A stretch of 10,585 nucleotides of DNA from DASQDN01 sp035630195 (GTDB lineage: Bacteria > Acidobacteriota > Terriglobia > Bryobacterales > Bryobacteraceae). Location of the stretch: positions 1-10,585 of the forward strand of contig DASQLD010000613.1 of the NCBI GenBank assembly GCA_035630195.1, written 5' to 3'. Of the stretch, positions 1 to 5,785 are shown piece after piece (the first letter of the stretch is position 1; every line of letters starts with the position of its first letter). The notes below the pieces were generated by a model. It did not search any database. It had not been told where the DNA came from and saw only the letters and a list, made by a program, of their open reading frames with translations. Both the position numbers and the translations under genes were made by a program.

Positions 1-278
1 AGGTGTTCTGCGAGAGCCGGTATCCGCCGCCCTGAAGGCGTCTGGAAGAACTTCTGGTAGCCGCCGTCGATGAGCACGCCGACCTCATCCCCAACCATTA
101 CGCCCGCCTTGCCTACCAGAGCGGGGCCGCCATCAACTTCCTGAAGTACCGCGGCAAAGCCCTTCCTGATGACGCGAGCGCGCGAGCCCTCCGTCTTTAC
201 CTCGAAACCAGCCTTACGAACGTCATCAAGGCGATCGCTGAAAGAGATCTGCTTCGTTTTTTGATTGCGGAAGAACAT
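1..278 (-). CDS. Conserved-looking hypothetical protein, C-terminus cut by the window edge
   Basis: An open minus-strand frame starts at ATG 276-278 and runs off the left edge, giving 92 visible residues. It begins MFFRNQKTKQ and contains a glycine-rich, ordered-looking segment (KAGVMVGDEVGVLIDGG at residues 57-73) followed by YQKFFQTPSGRRIPALAEH. I do not recognise the family. Reasons to treat it as real: an uninterrupted frame to the window edge, a Shine-Dalgarno-like GGAAGGA five bases upstream of the ATG, and protein-like composition with a basic N-terminus and alternating hydrophobic strands. There is no signal peptide or membrane segment, so it is probably cytoplasmic. The opposite strand is also open across most of this stretch, but that frame continues into low-quality sequence without a good start, so I prefer the minus strand. 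Confidence 0.6.
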   Translation of the reverse strand, partial: MFFRNQKTKQISFSDRLDDVRKAGFEVKTEGSRARVIRKGFAAVLQEVDGGPALVGKAGVMVGDEVGVLIDGGYQKFFQTPSGRRIPALAEH

Positions 279-539
279 GCGGTTCCTTCCATTATAGTTG
301 GCTGCAACAGCGAACCGCCGAAACTGATTCAACATAATGCCTCAGTGCCCCACATCGTAGCGTTTCGACGAAGGGACGACCAGCGCCAGAACGTTATCCG
401 AACGCAGGATGGGTCGATGAGCCCTGAAGGGATTCTGCGCGCAGATTCGATCTGCAATGACGGTTCTTGCCGAGTCGAACGTGGTTCCGGACTCCATCGG
501 CGTTAGGAACCAGCGTGAGACAGCATCGTCTGAGATCAT
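279..539. other. Stretch with no convincing gene
   Basis: About 260 bases lie between the left-edge gene and the glycerol kinase remnant. A 65-codon minus-strand ORF (342-539) is open here, with the segment FRAHRPILRSDNVLALVV, but it has no ribosome-binding site and matches no family I know. Since the glycerol kinase remnant next door has lost its 5' part, this stretch may be unrelated sequence brought in by the same rearrangement. Confidence 0.4.
284..296 (-). promoter_or_regulatory. Shine-Dalgarno and TATAAT-like box upstream of the left-edge gene
   Basis: On the minus strand GGAAGGA (284-290) lies five bases before the ATG, and a perfect TATAAT (291-296) abuts it upstream. No good -35 hexamer sits 16-18 bases further up. 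If the TATAAT were a working -10 box, transcription would start inside the Shine-Dalgarno sequence. The two signals are therefore hard to use together, and I trust the ribosome site more. Confidence 0.35.
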
Positions 540-848
540 CTAACGGGGCGCGCCTCACTGGAAAGGAGAACCGCGAGGCTCATCACGGGCTTGACTTTAG
601 GAGCAAATCGCGCGCATCCGGTACGCGCCACTCTCGAGGCGATTGCGTATCAGACTAAGGAACTCACAGACGCAATGCAGACCGACAGTGGCGCCGGCGT
701 ACCTTGCGCGCCTTGCTACAGGCATCTGGAAAACACGTCCGAGGTCGAGCAGTTCTGGCGCGCAGAAAATGTATTCGAACCGCAGATGGAGGGTGCCCGT
801 CGCGAGGAGCTGTTCGCAGGATGGAAGCGCGCGGTTGCGCGGGCTTAG
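540..848 (+). pseudogene. glpK: Decayed 3' remnant of a glycerol kinase gene
   Basis: The reading frame whose codons begin at multiples of three gives LITGLTLGANRAH, then VRATLEAIAYQTKELTDAMQ and TDSG. These match the conserved C-terminal half of FGGY-family glycerol kinases, which normally use glycerol and ATP to make glycerol 3-phosphate. Around 690-694 the match jumps to another frame (AYLARLATGIWK, equivalent to the family's GAAYLAGLAVGFW segment). About 38 family residues, including the VDGGAVANNFL region, are missing. Near 732-735 it returns to the first frame (EVEQFWRAENVFEPQM, then ELFAGWKRAVARA and a stop at 846-848). At about 546-580 the coding for APYW-x-AR-GL is recognisable only after small insertions. 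The N-terminal ATPase half is absent. It cannot make an active kinase. It lies directly upstream of the TrmB-type regulator in the same orientation. Confidence 0.85.
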
Positions 849-855
849 TCATAAC

Positions 856-873
856 TTTGGTTAGTTTGGTTAG
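856..873 (+). repeat. Perfect tandem 9-base repeat upstream of the TrmB-type gene
   Basis: TTTGGTTAG occurs twice in a row (856-864 and 865-873), followed by TT. It sits about 45-60 bases upstream of the preferred regulator start and just after the glycerol kinase remnant. Short direct repeats at this distance are often protein-binding sites, possibly for autoregulation, but nothing in the sequence proves that. Confidence 0.4.
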
Positions 874-918
874 TTCACTCTCAGCTCACGGGCTGTGATA
901 GCTTATGCGGTGACACTG

Positions 919-1761
919 ATGACCCTTGAACTTCCGGAGATGGACTTTCAGCGCTTCTGGCGCCGGCTCCAGCAGATCGGCTTAAACGCCTATGAGGCGC
1001 GTTCGTACCTCGTACTAATTGGACACCCTCGATTCAAGGCCCTGGAGCTGGCGGCGCGCTCCCATGTGCCGAGACAGAAAATCTATGAAGTGCTGGATAG
1101 TCTGATCGAAAAGGGATTTGCCCAGGTAATTCAGGAAAAGACCAAGCTCTTCTCGGCGGTTGAGCCCTCTCTTGCCATTCCAAGCTACCTCGCCCGTCGA
1201 GGCGAGACTGTGCAGCAGGAACTGGCCGAGCAGGCGCGTTTTGCCGGGTCGTTGGTTGACGATTTGACCCGCGCATACTCGGAGGGCCAAGGCGGTCGCG
1301 GCACGCTCGACTATCTGCGCATCGTCAGCGAGTCGTCGCAGATCGCGGCTCAGTATCGGCGAATGCTGTCGGAAGTGCAATCGGAATACCTGGAGTTTTC
1401 CAGGCCTCCCTATGCCGTCGATCCCCTTGACGAACAACTCGTGAAACAAGCGCGTCTTCGCGGTGTGACGTGCCGGTTGCTTTACGAGACCGGATCGATC
1501 GACGAGAACCACAAGCAGCGCATGGATGAATACCGAGGGATCGGTGTCGAAGTGTATAGCGCGCCGGCGCTTCCGATGAAACTCGCTGTGTTTGATGGCA
1601 GGCAAGGCATGATTGCGCTGCTAGATCCCGTCATCACGAAGCCTTCGTGGACGGCGCTGATGTTCGATCACCTGGGTTTTTCTGAAGCAATGCGCGGAAT
1701 GTTTGAGGATCACTGGGGCCGCGCTGAAGCTCTGTCGCTCCGGGTCCGCCAAAGCGCCTGA
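919..1761 (+). CDS. TrmB-family transcriptional regulator (winged helix plus C-terminal sensor domain)
   Basis: This is a DNA-binding regulator of the TrmB type; family members control sugar and polyol uptake or central carbon genes. Residues 16-82 form the winged helix-turn-helix (LQQIGLNAYEARSYL, then the recognition region VPRQKIYEVLDSLIEKGFAQV and the wing). Residues 95-120 look like a coiled-coil linker used in dimerisation. Residues 125-270 resemble the PLD-like C-terminal part of the family, ending with the FEDHW pattern common there. The start is uncertain: GTG 895, ATG 919 and ATG 940 are in frame and none has a good Shine-Dalgarno. I chose 919 as the first ATG before the conserved helix. 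The decayed glycerol kinase gene just upstream suggests an old link to glycerol metabolism. The effector and targets are not visible. Confidence 0.85.
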   Translation: MTLELPEMDFQRFWRRLQQIGLNAYEARSYLVLIGHPRFKALELAARSHVPRQKIYEVLDSLIEKGFAQVIQEKTKLFSAVEPSLAIPSYLARRGETVQQELAEQARFAGSLVDDLTRAYSEGQGGRGTLDYLRIVSESSQIAAQYRRMLSEVQSEYLEFSRPPYAVDPLDEQLVKQARLRGVTCRLLYETGSIDENHKQRMDEYRGIGVEVYSAPALPMKLAVFDGRQGMIALLDPVITKPSWTALMFDHLGFSEAMRGMFEDHWGRAEALSLRVRQSA

Positions 1762-1800
1762 TCTGAAACACTACAACAGACCAGAGAGTCCATTAGCAGT

Positions 1801-1812
1801 GGAAGGAAGGGA
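1801..1812 (+). promoter_or_regulatory. Strong purine-rich ribosome-binding site
   Basis: GGAAGGAAGGGA lies eight bases before the ATG at 1821. It is the best ribosome-binding site in the window and suggests high translation of the ferritin-fold protein. It fixes that start. Confidence 0.75.
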
Positions 1813-1820
1813 ACTCCGAA

Positions 1821-2720
1821 ATGGAACAATTACAAGAGCTTTTGGTTGACGGTCTGCGCGACATCTATGACGCTGAGAAACAACTCGTAAAAGCGCTGCC
1901 AAAGCTTACAAAAGCGCTGACCAACAATGAGCTCAAAGAGTCTTTCACGATGCACTTGGAGCAAACGCGCAACCAGGTGACTCGCGTGGAGAAATGCCTT
2001 GAGCTACTCGGTGAGAAGGCCAGAAGCAAGCCCTGCAAGGCTATGAAGGGTCTGGTAGAGGAAGCAAACGAACATCTCCAGGAGCACGAGAAGGGCGAAG
2101 TGCTCGATCAGATTATCATCGCCTCCGCTCAGAAAGTAGAACACTATGAAATCGCCGCGTATGGCACGGCGAAGGCTTATGCCAAGTCACTCGGCAATCG
2201 AGAGGCCTTAGATCTGATTGTCGAAACGCTACGCGAGGAAGAGGGGATGGACAAGACTCTTTCTGGTCAGGCCATCCGCCTTCAGAAGGATATGGGGCGC
2301 GCGGGTAATGGTAAGGCAGCGGCCAAGAAGGCTCCGGCCCGGACTGCATCTTCTGGCAATGGCGCGTCATCCGGCAAAACTTCATCCGGCAAAGCTTCGT
2401 CAGGTAGCCGTGTTCTAACCGATCACGACGAGATCAGGAAATGGGCTGAGGATCGGGGTGCTCATCCGGCTTGCGTTCGCGGCACAGGGAAGAGAGGCGA
2501 TTTGGGTATTCTGAGGCTCGATTTCCCGGGATACACAGGCGCCGGAAAGCTGGAAGAGATCGAATGGGACGAATTCTTCACCAAGTTTGACAAGCAAGGA
2601 TTGTCGCTGCTGGTGCAGGACAAGACGTCGGGCGGTAAGAAGAGCAACTTCAACAAGCTGGTGAGTCGGGAGACGGCGGGCGAGGTCTCAAAGGGCAAGA
2701 GCCGACGGGCCGGCCGGTAG
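1821..2720 (+). CDS. DUF892 (YciF-like) ferritin-fold protein with linker and extra C-terminal domain
   Basis: Residues 1-158 match the DUF892/YciE-YciF family, helical ferritin-like proteins linked to stress responses in enterobacteria; the biochemical role is unsettled. The family opening LQELLVDGLRDIYDAEKQLV is present, and E19, E47, E107/E110 and E139-E141 sit where carboxylate metal ligands are expected, so a di-iron site is plausible. Residues 160-196 are a low-complexity linker (AAAKKAPARTASS, then repeated SSGK units). Residues 200-283 form a separate compact domain (DHDEIRKWAEDRG, PACVRGTG, GDLGILRLDFPGY, WDEFFTKFDKQGLSLL, KSNFNKLVSRE). I recall it as a stand-alone small protein that databases often mislabel as glucan branching enzyme; nothing here supports that activity. 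The tail is basic (KGKSRRAGR). It is soluble, with no signal peptide. It lies 59 bases after the TrmB-type gene, so cotranscription is possible. Confidence 0.9.
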   Translation: MEQLQELLVDGLRDIYDAEKQLVKALPKLTKALTNNELKESFTMHLEQTRNQVTRVEKCLELLGEKARSKPCKAMKGLVEEANEHLQEHEKGEVLDQIIIASAQKVEHYEIAAYGTAKAYAKSLGNREALDLIVETLREEEGMDKTLSGQAIRLQKDMGRAGNGKAAAKKAPARTASSGNGASSGKTSSGKASSGSRVLTDHDEIRKWAEDRGAHPACVRGTGKRGDLGILRLDFPGYTGAGKLEEIEWDEFFTKFDKQGLSLLVQDKTSGGKKSNFNKLVSRETAGEVSKGKSRRAGR

Positions 2721-2751
2721 CAATATTCTCAAGAGCTGAGTTTTGCAGCCG

Positions 2752-2771
2752 ATGAGATCTTCAGGTCTCAT
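2752..2771 (+). terminator. Candidate terminator hairpin after the DUF892 gene
   Basis: ATGAGATC and GGTCTCAT can form an eight-base-pair stem (one G-T pair) around a TTCA loop, starting 31 bases after the stop codon. It is followed only by TTTAT, so the U-tract is weak. It is placed correctly to end transcription before the next gene, but could be chance. Confidence 0.4.
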
Positions 2772-2832
2772 TTATGTACAAATCGGCTCGTGCTGAGGTT
2801 GTTGCTTCCATTTCCATTTCGTCAAGGCTCGC

Positions 2833-3078
2833 GTGCTCGGCGTCCGAGCGATAGTAGCGGTGGCGCGTCCGGCGCTGCTATGCGTGATTATGGCACTGCC
2901 GGCCATGTCGGCCGACGATGACAAGGTTTTCTTAAGCGCGACTGGAAAGAAATATCATCGCCAGAATTGCCGGACATTGAAGCACAAACCGACGCTGGTA
3001 AATCGTAGTAACGCCGAAAGGAATGGTTTTGTCGCTTGTAAGATTTGCCACCGCCGAGCGGGGGTTGGTAAGCGCTGA
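2833..3078 (+). CDS. Small secreted protein with YH..C / C..CH metal-site pattern
   Basis: This 81-residue protein starts at GTG 2833, the first start after an upstream in-frame stop (2794-2796), with a weak AAGG eight bases before it. Residues 1-27 read as a signal peptide (a basic residue, a hydrophobic core ending LPAMSA, cleavage before DDD), so the mature chain of about 54 residues is exported. The mature part has VFLSATGKKYHRQNCRTLK and, 22 residues later, CKICH. This arrangement (Y-H-x3-C near the start, C-x2-C near the end) is widespread in short secreted domains and at the C-terminus of some secreted nucleases, with the pattern tGkkYHr..Cr.l...A...G..pCk.C. It probably binds zinc or another metal through H42, C46, C69 and C72. 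No catalytic domain is present. It converges on tmRNA, with nine bases between the two. Confidence 0.75.
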   Translation: MLGVRAIVAVARPALLCVIMALPAMSADDDKVFLSATGKKYHRQNCRTLKHKPTLVNRSNAERNGFVACKICHRRAGVGKR

Positions 3079-3087
3079 AGAGTGAGA

Positions 3088-3440
3088 TGGTGGAGGCGGC
3101 GGGAGTTGAACCCGCGTCCGAAAAAGCCCGCTATGCCAAGCCTACGTGCGTATCCGATTCGGTATTTGTCGGCGGCCCGCCGTTGAACCGGCAAGATGCG
3201 GGCAACTTAGCTCGATTGATCTCGGCCTACTGGCTCCGAACAGAAGCCATCGGCCTATCCTGCAAAATGACGCTCACTACCTGACGTACAGGCCCGCCAA
3301 GCGGAGCGGCTACTTAATTAATTAAGCAGCGTATGCAAACTGCGTGTTGGCAGTTATGGTTTTCCGATCGTTTTACGGGAGCTCGGAACCCGGCACGCCT
3401 CGACACAACGATTCAATCCCGTCGAATCCGTTGCGCCCCC
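3088..3440 (-). ncRNA. ssrA: Transfer-messenger RNA (tmRNA), one-piece
   Basis: tmRNA rescues stalled ribosomes and tags the unfinished protein for proteolysis. The 5' end on the minus strand reads GGGGGCGCAACGGATTCGAC, with the hallmark GGATTCGAC. The 3' end carries a T-arm (GCGGG TTCAACT CCCGC) and an acceptor strand ending in an encoded CCA. The seven-base acceptor stem GGGGGCG/CGCCTCC pairs fully and has a G-U pair at position 3, the alanyl-tRNA synthetase identity element. Total length is 353 bases, normal for a one-piece tmRNA. The tag frame is in the middle. A protein-length ORF on the same strand (3354-3869) covers part of it and is spurious. The RNA is divergent from the clpS-like gene and ends nine bases from the convergent small secreted protein, with no obvious terminator in that gap. 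Confidence 0.97.
3322..3351 (-). other. tmRNA tag-peptide reading frame (ANTQFAYAA)
   Basis: Within tmRNA, GCC AAC ACG CAG TTT GCA TAC GCT GCT TAA encodes ANTQFAYAA. The resume codon GCC follows ATAACT, comparable to the ACT-GCA context of the Escherichia coli tag. The tag begins AN and ends AA as tags usually do, but has Tyr where the common LAA terminus has Leu. A further in-frame TAG follows three codons after the TAA. Confidence 0.93.
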
Positions 3441-3450
3441 AGGCTTCACC

Positions 3451-3456
3451 ATTGTA
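3451..3456 (-). promoter_or_regulatory. ssrA: Candidate -10 box for tmRNA
   Basis: TACAAT on the minus strand ends ten bases before the mature tmRNA 5' end, which fits a short 5' leader trimmed by RNase P. No clear -35 hexamer lies 16-18 bases further upstream. Confidence 0.45.
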
Positions 3457-3506
3457 CTAGATGCGGCGCATCGGCGCCACGTCGCAATCATTTTGAAGTC
3501 TAGCGC

Positions 3507-3512
3507 TACAAT
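3507..3512 (+). promoter_or_regulatory. Candidate -10 box for the clpS-like gene
   Basis: TACAAT on the plus strand lies 15 bases before the ATG at 3528, so a transcript started from it would have a leader of about ten bases or less. This agrees with the lack of any Shine-Dalgarno there. No -35 match was found. The same hexamer serves as the tmRNA candidate on the other strand. Confidence 0.35.
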
Positions 3513-3527
3513 GGACACTGCCTCGCG

Positions 3528-3881
3528 ATGACGCCCCCCAAGACCATCGCCCCTCCCCAGCTCCAGAAGGAAGAGGACGAAGCGCTTGCGCCACTCTTCC
3601 ATGTTGTCCTTCTGAATGACGACCTTCACACCTACGATTATGTTGTGGAAATGCTGCAGAAGCTTTTCTGCCAGTCGCAGATGGAGGCGTTTCAGCATGC
3701 TGTGGAGGTCGATACGAACGGCCGCACGATTGTCATTACTTGCGGCCTGGCAGAGGCTGAATTTGGGCGGGATCAGATTCATGCCTACGGCCCCGACCAT
3801 CGCATACCTGCCTGCGAAGGTTCGATGCGCGCCGTGATCGAACCTGCGGGACACGGCCCTCGCCTGCACGAGAACAATTAG
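3528..3881 (+). CDS. clpS: ClpS-like adaptor protein for the Clp protease
   Basis: ClpS adaptors bind the N-domain of ClpA- or ClpC-type unfoldases and deliver proteins bearing destabilising N-terminal residues. This 117-residue protein has a disordered Pro-rich N-tail (residues 1-22), then FHVVLLNDDLHTYDYVVEML (24-43), which is the ClpS core with the pocket residues N30-D31-D32. Next come the second helix, VDTNGRTIVIT (61-71) and a C-terminal strand SMRAVIEPA (99-107) equivalent to the canonical C-terminal LxCTME strand. In canonical ClpS the segment before the Gly reads VHxxG and the His contacts the alpha-amino group of the substrate; here it is Asp62. The segment FGRDQIHAYGPD also departs from the usual AETK...A form. 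It is therefore a ClpS-family paralogue whose substrate preference may differ. The start at 3528 has no Shine-Dalgarno. It is divergent from tmRNA, whose tagged products are Clp substrates. Confidence 0.85.
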   Translation: MTPPKTIAPPQLQKEEDEALAPLFHVVLLNDDLHTYDYVVEMLQKLFCQSQMEAFQHAVEVDTNGRTIVITCGLAEAEFGRDQIHAYGPDHRIPACEGSMRAVIEPAGHGPRLHENN

Positions 3882-3920
3882 CCGAATAAGGTATAAGAGT
3901 AAGATTACTAACGAGCTATA

Positions 3921-3949
3921 AGGAGAACTAAGGTGCTGCTTTAGCTCCT
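3921..3949. terminator. Weak imperfect hairpin between convergent genes
   Basis: AGGAG (3921-3925) and CTAA (3928-3931) can pair with TTAG and CTCCT at the right side, ending at 3949, leaving an AA bulge and a loop of about nine bases. It lies between the convergent clpS-like and oxidoreductase genes, where a shared terminator would be useful, but lacks a T-tract on either side. Confidence 0.25.
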
Positions 3950-3962
3950 AACCAGACCGGCG

Positions 3963-4982
3963 TTAAATGCTACAGGGGATTTTGTCTCCGTTTCGCTTTC
4001 GCGCTTCCAGCAGGACACGAGCAACTTTGACGGCCGCCGCAGAATCCTCCGGAGCGCAATAGTTCGGCCGCGATCCCTCCATGCAAGCCGTAAGGAAATA
4101 GCGCAACTCCGCCTCGAATCCATCCTCTTTTCGTAGTTCGAGGGGTCGCTGCTCGCCGGAGCATTCGTAAAATGTGACCTCGTCGCCCCGTAGAGAGCTG
4201 TACTCGAAAGTGCCCCCATCGGCCGCTATTGTGTATTCCATGGAGAAGGGAAAAGCCTTCTTGTGGAACCAGCCGCCCGCAATAACCACGGTATACGTGT
4301 CGGAATAGTAGAGCGTCGCGTGAATCGTGTCGATTCCGAGGGGAAGGTCTTCATACCCAGTGGCAGACACCGCGTCTGGCAAGCCGAATAGCATCAGAGC
4401 GAAGTCGATATCGTGAATTAGCAGATCAAAGACGCCGCCTCCGCTTTTATCCGCATCGCCGAGCCACTTGCTCCACACAGGCGCAGCGCATCGTCGACGG
4501 AACATCGCCGATCTCACGGGACCGTACTTGCCTGTGGCGAGCTCTTCGGCAAGAACTCGATACGAGGGGACGAAACGAAGGACGTGCGCCGCCATGAACG
4601 TTCTGTTGCGCGCTTTCGCTTCCTGAACGAGTTCATCCGCCATCTTTCCTTCCAGGGCGATAGGTTTTTCCACTAACACATGCTTGTCGGCCCGCAATGC
4701 GGAGAGGGCTGTCGCGTAGTGCAGGTGCGTAGGCAGGCAGATGTCAACCGCTTCGACATCCGGGTCGGAAAGCAGTTCCGTCAGGTCGCGATATTTACGA
4801 ACATTGCTGAAATCGAATGTTTCGCCGGGTCCGCCGAGATTCCCCTGAATCTGGCTGAGATCGCCGGTGAGCTTCTGTTCGTCCCTGCTGTAAACAGCAA
4901 CGAGCTCCGCTTCGGGGATGTTTCGCCATGCCTTGAGATGCGTGCTCCCCATAAATCCAAGTCCGATCACGGCTATGCGCAT
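3963..4982 (-). CDS. Gfo/Idh/MocA-family NAD(P)-dependent oxidoreductase
   Basis: This 339-residue protein is likely a cytoplasmic dehydrogenase or related enzyme acting on a sugar, inositol or similar polyol. Residues 1-120 are the Rossmann fold (MRIAVIGLGFMGSTH with the nucleotide-binding Gly motif; SDPDVEAVDICLPTHLHY; HVLVEKPIAL with the family's EKP at 105-107). Residues 125-335 form the mixed alpha/beta substrate domain, with GGGVFDLLIHDID (181-193) carrying the family's His190 next to the active site. The length is typical. I chose ATG 4980-4982 because the Rossmann strand begins at once. The frame is open 60 codons further upstream, but that part overlaps the 205-residue gene in another frame and is not protein-like. 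The gene begins 41 bases after that gene's stop, so the two are probably cotranscribed. The substrate cannot be told from sequence. Confidence 0.92.
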   Translation of the reverse strand: MRIAVIGLGFMGSTHLKAWRNIPEAELVAVYSRDEQKLTGDLSQIQGNLGGPGETFDFSNVRKYRDLTELLSDPDVEAVDICLPTHLHYATALSALRADKHVLVEKPIALEGKMADELVQEAKARNRTFMAAHVLRFVPSYRVLAEELATGKYGPVRSAMFRRRCAAPVWSKWLGDADKSGGGVFDLLIHDIDFALMLFGLPDAVSATGYEDLPLGIDTIHATLYYSDTYTVVIAGGWFHKKAFPFSMEYTIAADGGTFEYSSLRGDEVTFYECSGEQRPLELRKEDGFEAELRYFLTACMEGSRPNYCAPEDSAAAVKVARVLLEARKRNGDKIPCSI

Positions 4983-5023
4983 AGACACGGATATCCTAGC
5001 GCATGCCGTAAACCGATCTGGAG

Positions 5024-5641
5024 CTACATGTTTACAACTTGAAAAGTGAAGCGCTCCGGTGGCAAAGACGAAACTGGATCGGGCGCCATATGCGACCACG
5101 TGGAGTACGCAGTGCTTGCCACAGTCGAGTTCAGGTAAAACAAGAACTGATTGGAAAAGCACTTGATAGGAGGCGGTTGCCGGAATGTTAGGCGCATTCC
5201 CACCGCGCGTTGGAGATCGATGTTTTCAGGGCGTACGGCCTTGTCCGAAAGCAACGTGACAAAACTGCAGCGGCTCGCATGAGGCCACAAGTCGGGACGC
5301 AGTACGTTGCGAAGCTCGCTCGTGATCTGGAATTGGGTTTCGCAATGCCGGATCCACTCGAGGATTCCGTCGCCCCATTGCCACTGGGTCACAAAGCCCA
5401 TGTACTGCTCGACAAGATTGATGGCCAGATCCATGCGGCGTCGATCGGCCTCGTGCGTATCGGTCCAGTCGAGTGCTGCCGCTTCGGCAAGAAGCTCTTC
5501 CGACTGCACGATGTCATTCGCCATGTCTACTACCTTGTCGAGACGCCGTACGTTGTGCCCAGTACGTACCATGAGCGGAGGCAGCTCATGAAGTTTGTCA
5601 CCCGGTATTTCAACAAAGCGTCGATCGCCTACCACGTCCAT
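5024..5641 (-). CDS. Hypothetical protein of 205 residues, family not recognised
   Basis: The protein is predicted soluble, without a signal peptide or membrane segment. It has a charged N-terminal part (GDRRFVEIPGDKLHELPPL), a helical middle (LDKVVDMANDIVQSEELLAEAAALDW, then RRMDLAINLVEQYMGFVTQW) and a C-terminal half rich in short strands (SFVTLLSD, GMRLTFRQPPP, NQFLFYLN, RFTFQVVNM). The start is supported by GGAAGGG eight bases before ATG 5639-5641. The frame is open about 20 codons further upstream to a TAA but offers no ATG, GTG or TTG, and it uses rare AGG and AGA codons there, so the ATG is preferred. It is the first gene of a likely pair with the oxidoreductase 41 bases downstream and may act with it. 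I cannot assign a function. Confidence 0.7.
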   Translation of the reverse strand: MDVVGDRRFVEIPGDKLHELPPLMVRTGHNVRRLDKVVDMANDIVQSEELLAEAAALDWTDTHEADRRRMDLAINLVEQYMGFVTQWQWGDGILEWIRHCETQFQITSELRNVLRPDLWPHASRCSFVTLLSDKAVRPENIDLQRAVGMRLTFRQPPPIKCFSNQFLFYLNSTVASTAYSTWSHMAPDPVSSLPPERFTFQVVNM

Positions 5642-5730
5642 ATATCTAGCCCTTCCGATTGCGGATATATCGACAACAGAGTCGTGTACTTCTGTTTCCG
5701 AACATCCTTACATAGATGACGTACATTTAG

Positions 5731-5764
5731 CAAGAGCCGTTTCGTAACGGCTGAGTTGCTCTTG
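5731..5764. repeat. Nested palindrome: perfect 7-bp hairpin within a CAAGAG/CTCTTG repeat
   Basis: AGCCGTT (5735-5741) and AACGGCT (5746-5752) form a perfect seven-base-pair hairpin with a TCGT loop. The flanking CAAGAG (5731-5736) and CTCTTG (5759-5764) are also perfect inverted repeats, so two alternative foldings exist. There is no T-tract on either side. It lies upstream of the 205-residue gene and far downstream of the DUF1501 gene. Confidence 0.6.
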
Positions 5765-5785
5765 TCGGGAACCGGTTCGGAATGA

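Noticed and set aside
1015..1605. 196-codon minus-strand ORF
   Set aside because: Antisense shadow of the TrmB-type regulator, with Arg/Leu-rich composition and no domain.
3314..3325. TTAATTAATTAA palindrome as a promoter or origin
   Set aside because: It is the stop-codon region after the tag frame inside tmRNA.
3354..3869. 171-codon minus-strand ORF
   Set aside because: It overlaps the 5' part of tmRNA and is antisense to the clpS-like gene; both are better supported, and the ORF has no family features.
4983..5162. 60-codon N-terminal extension of the oxidoreductase
   Set aside because: It precedes the Rossmann start, overlaps the 205-residue gene in a different frame and does not read like protein.
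5210..5719. 169-codon plus-strand ORF opposite the 205-residue gene
   Set aside because: No ribosome-binding site; the minus-strand gene has one, is followed closely by a same-strand gene, and has more protein-like content.
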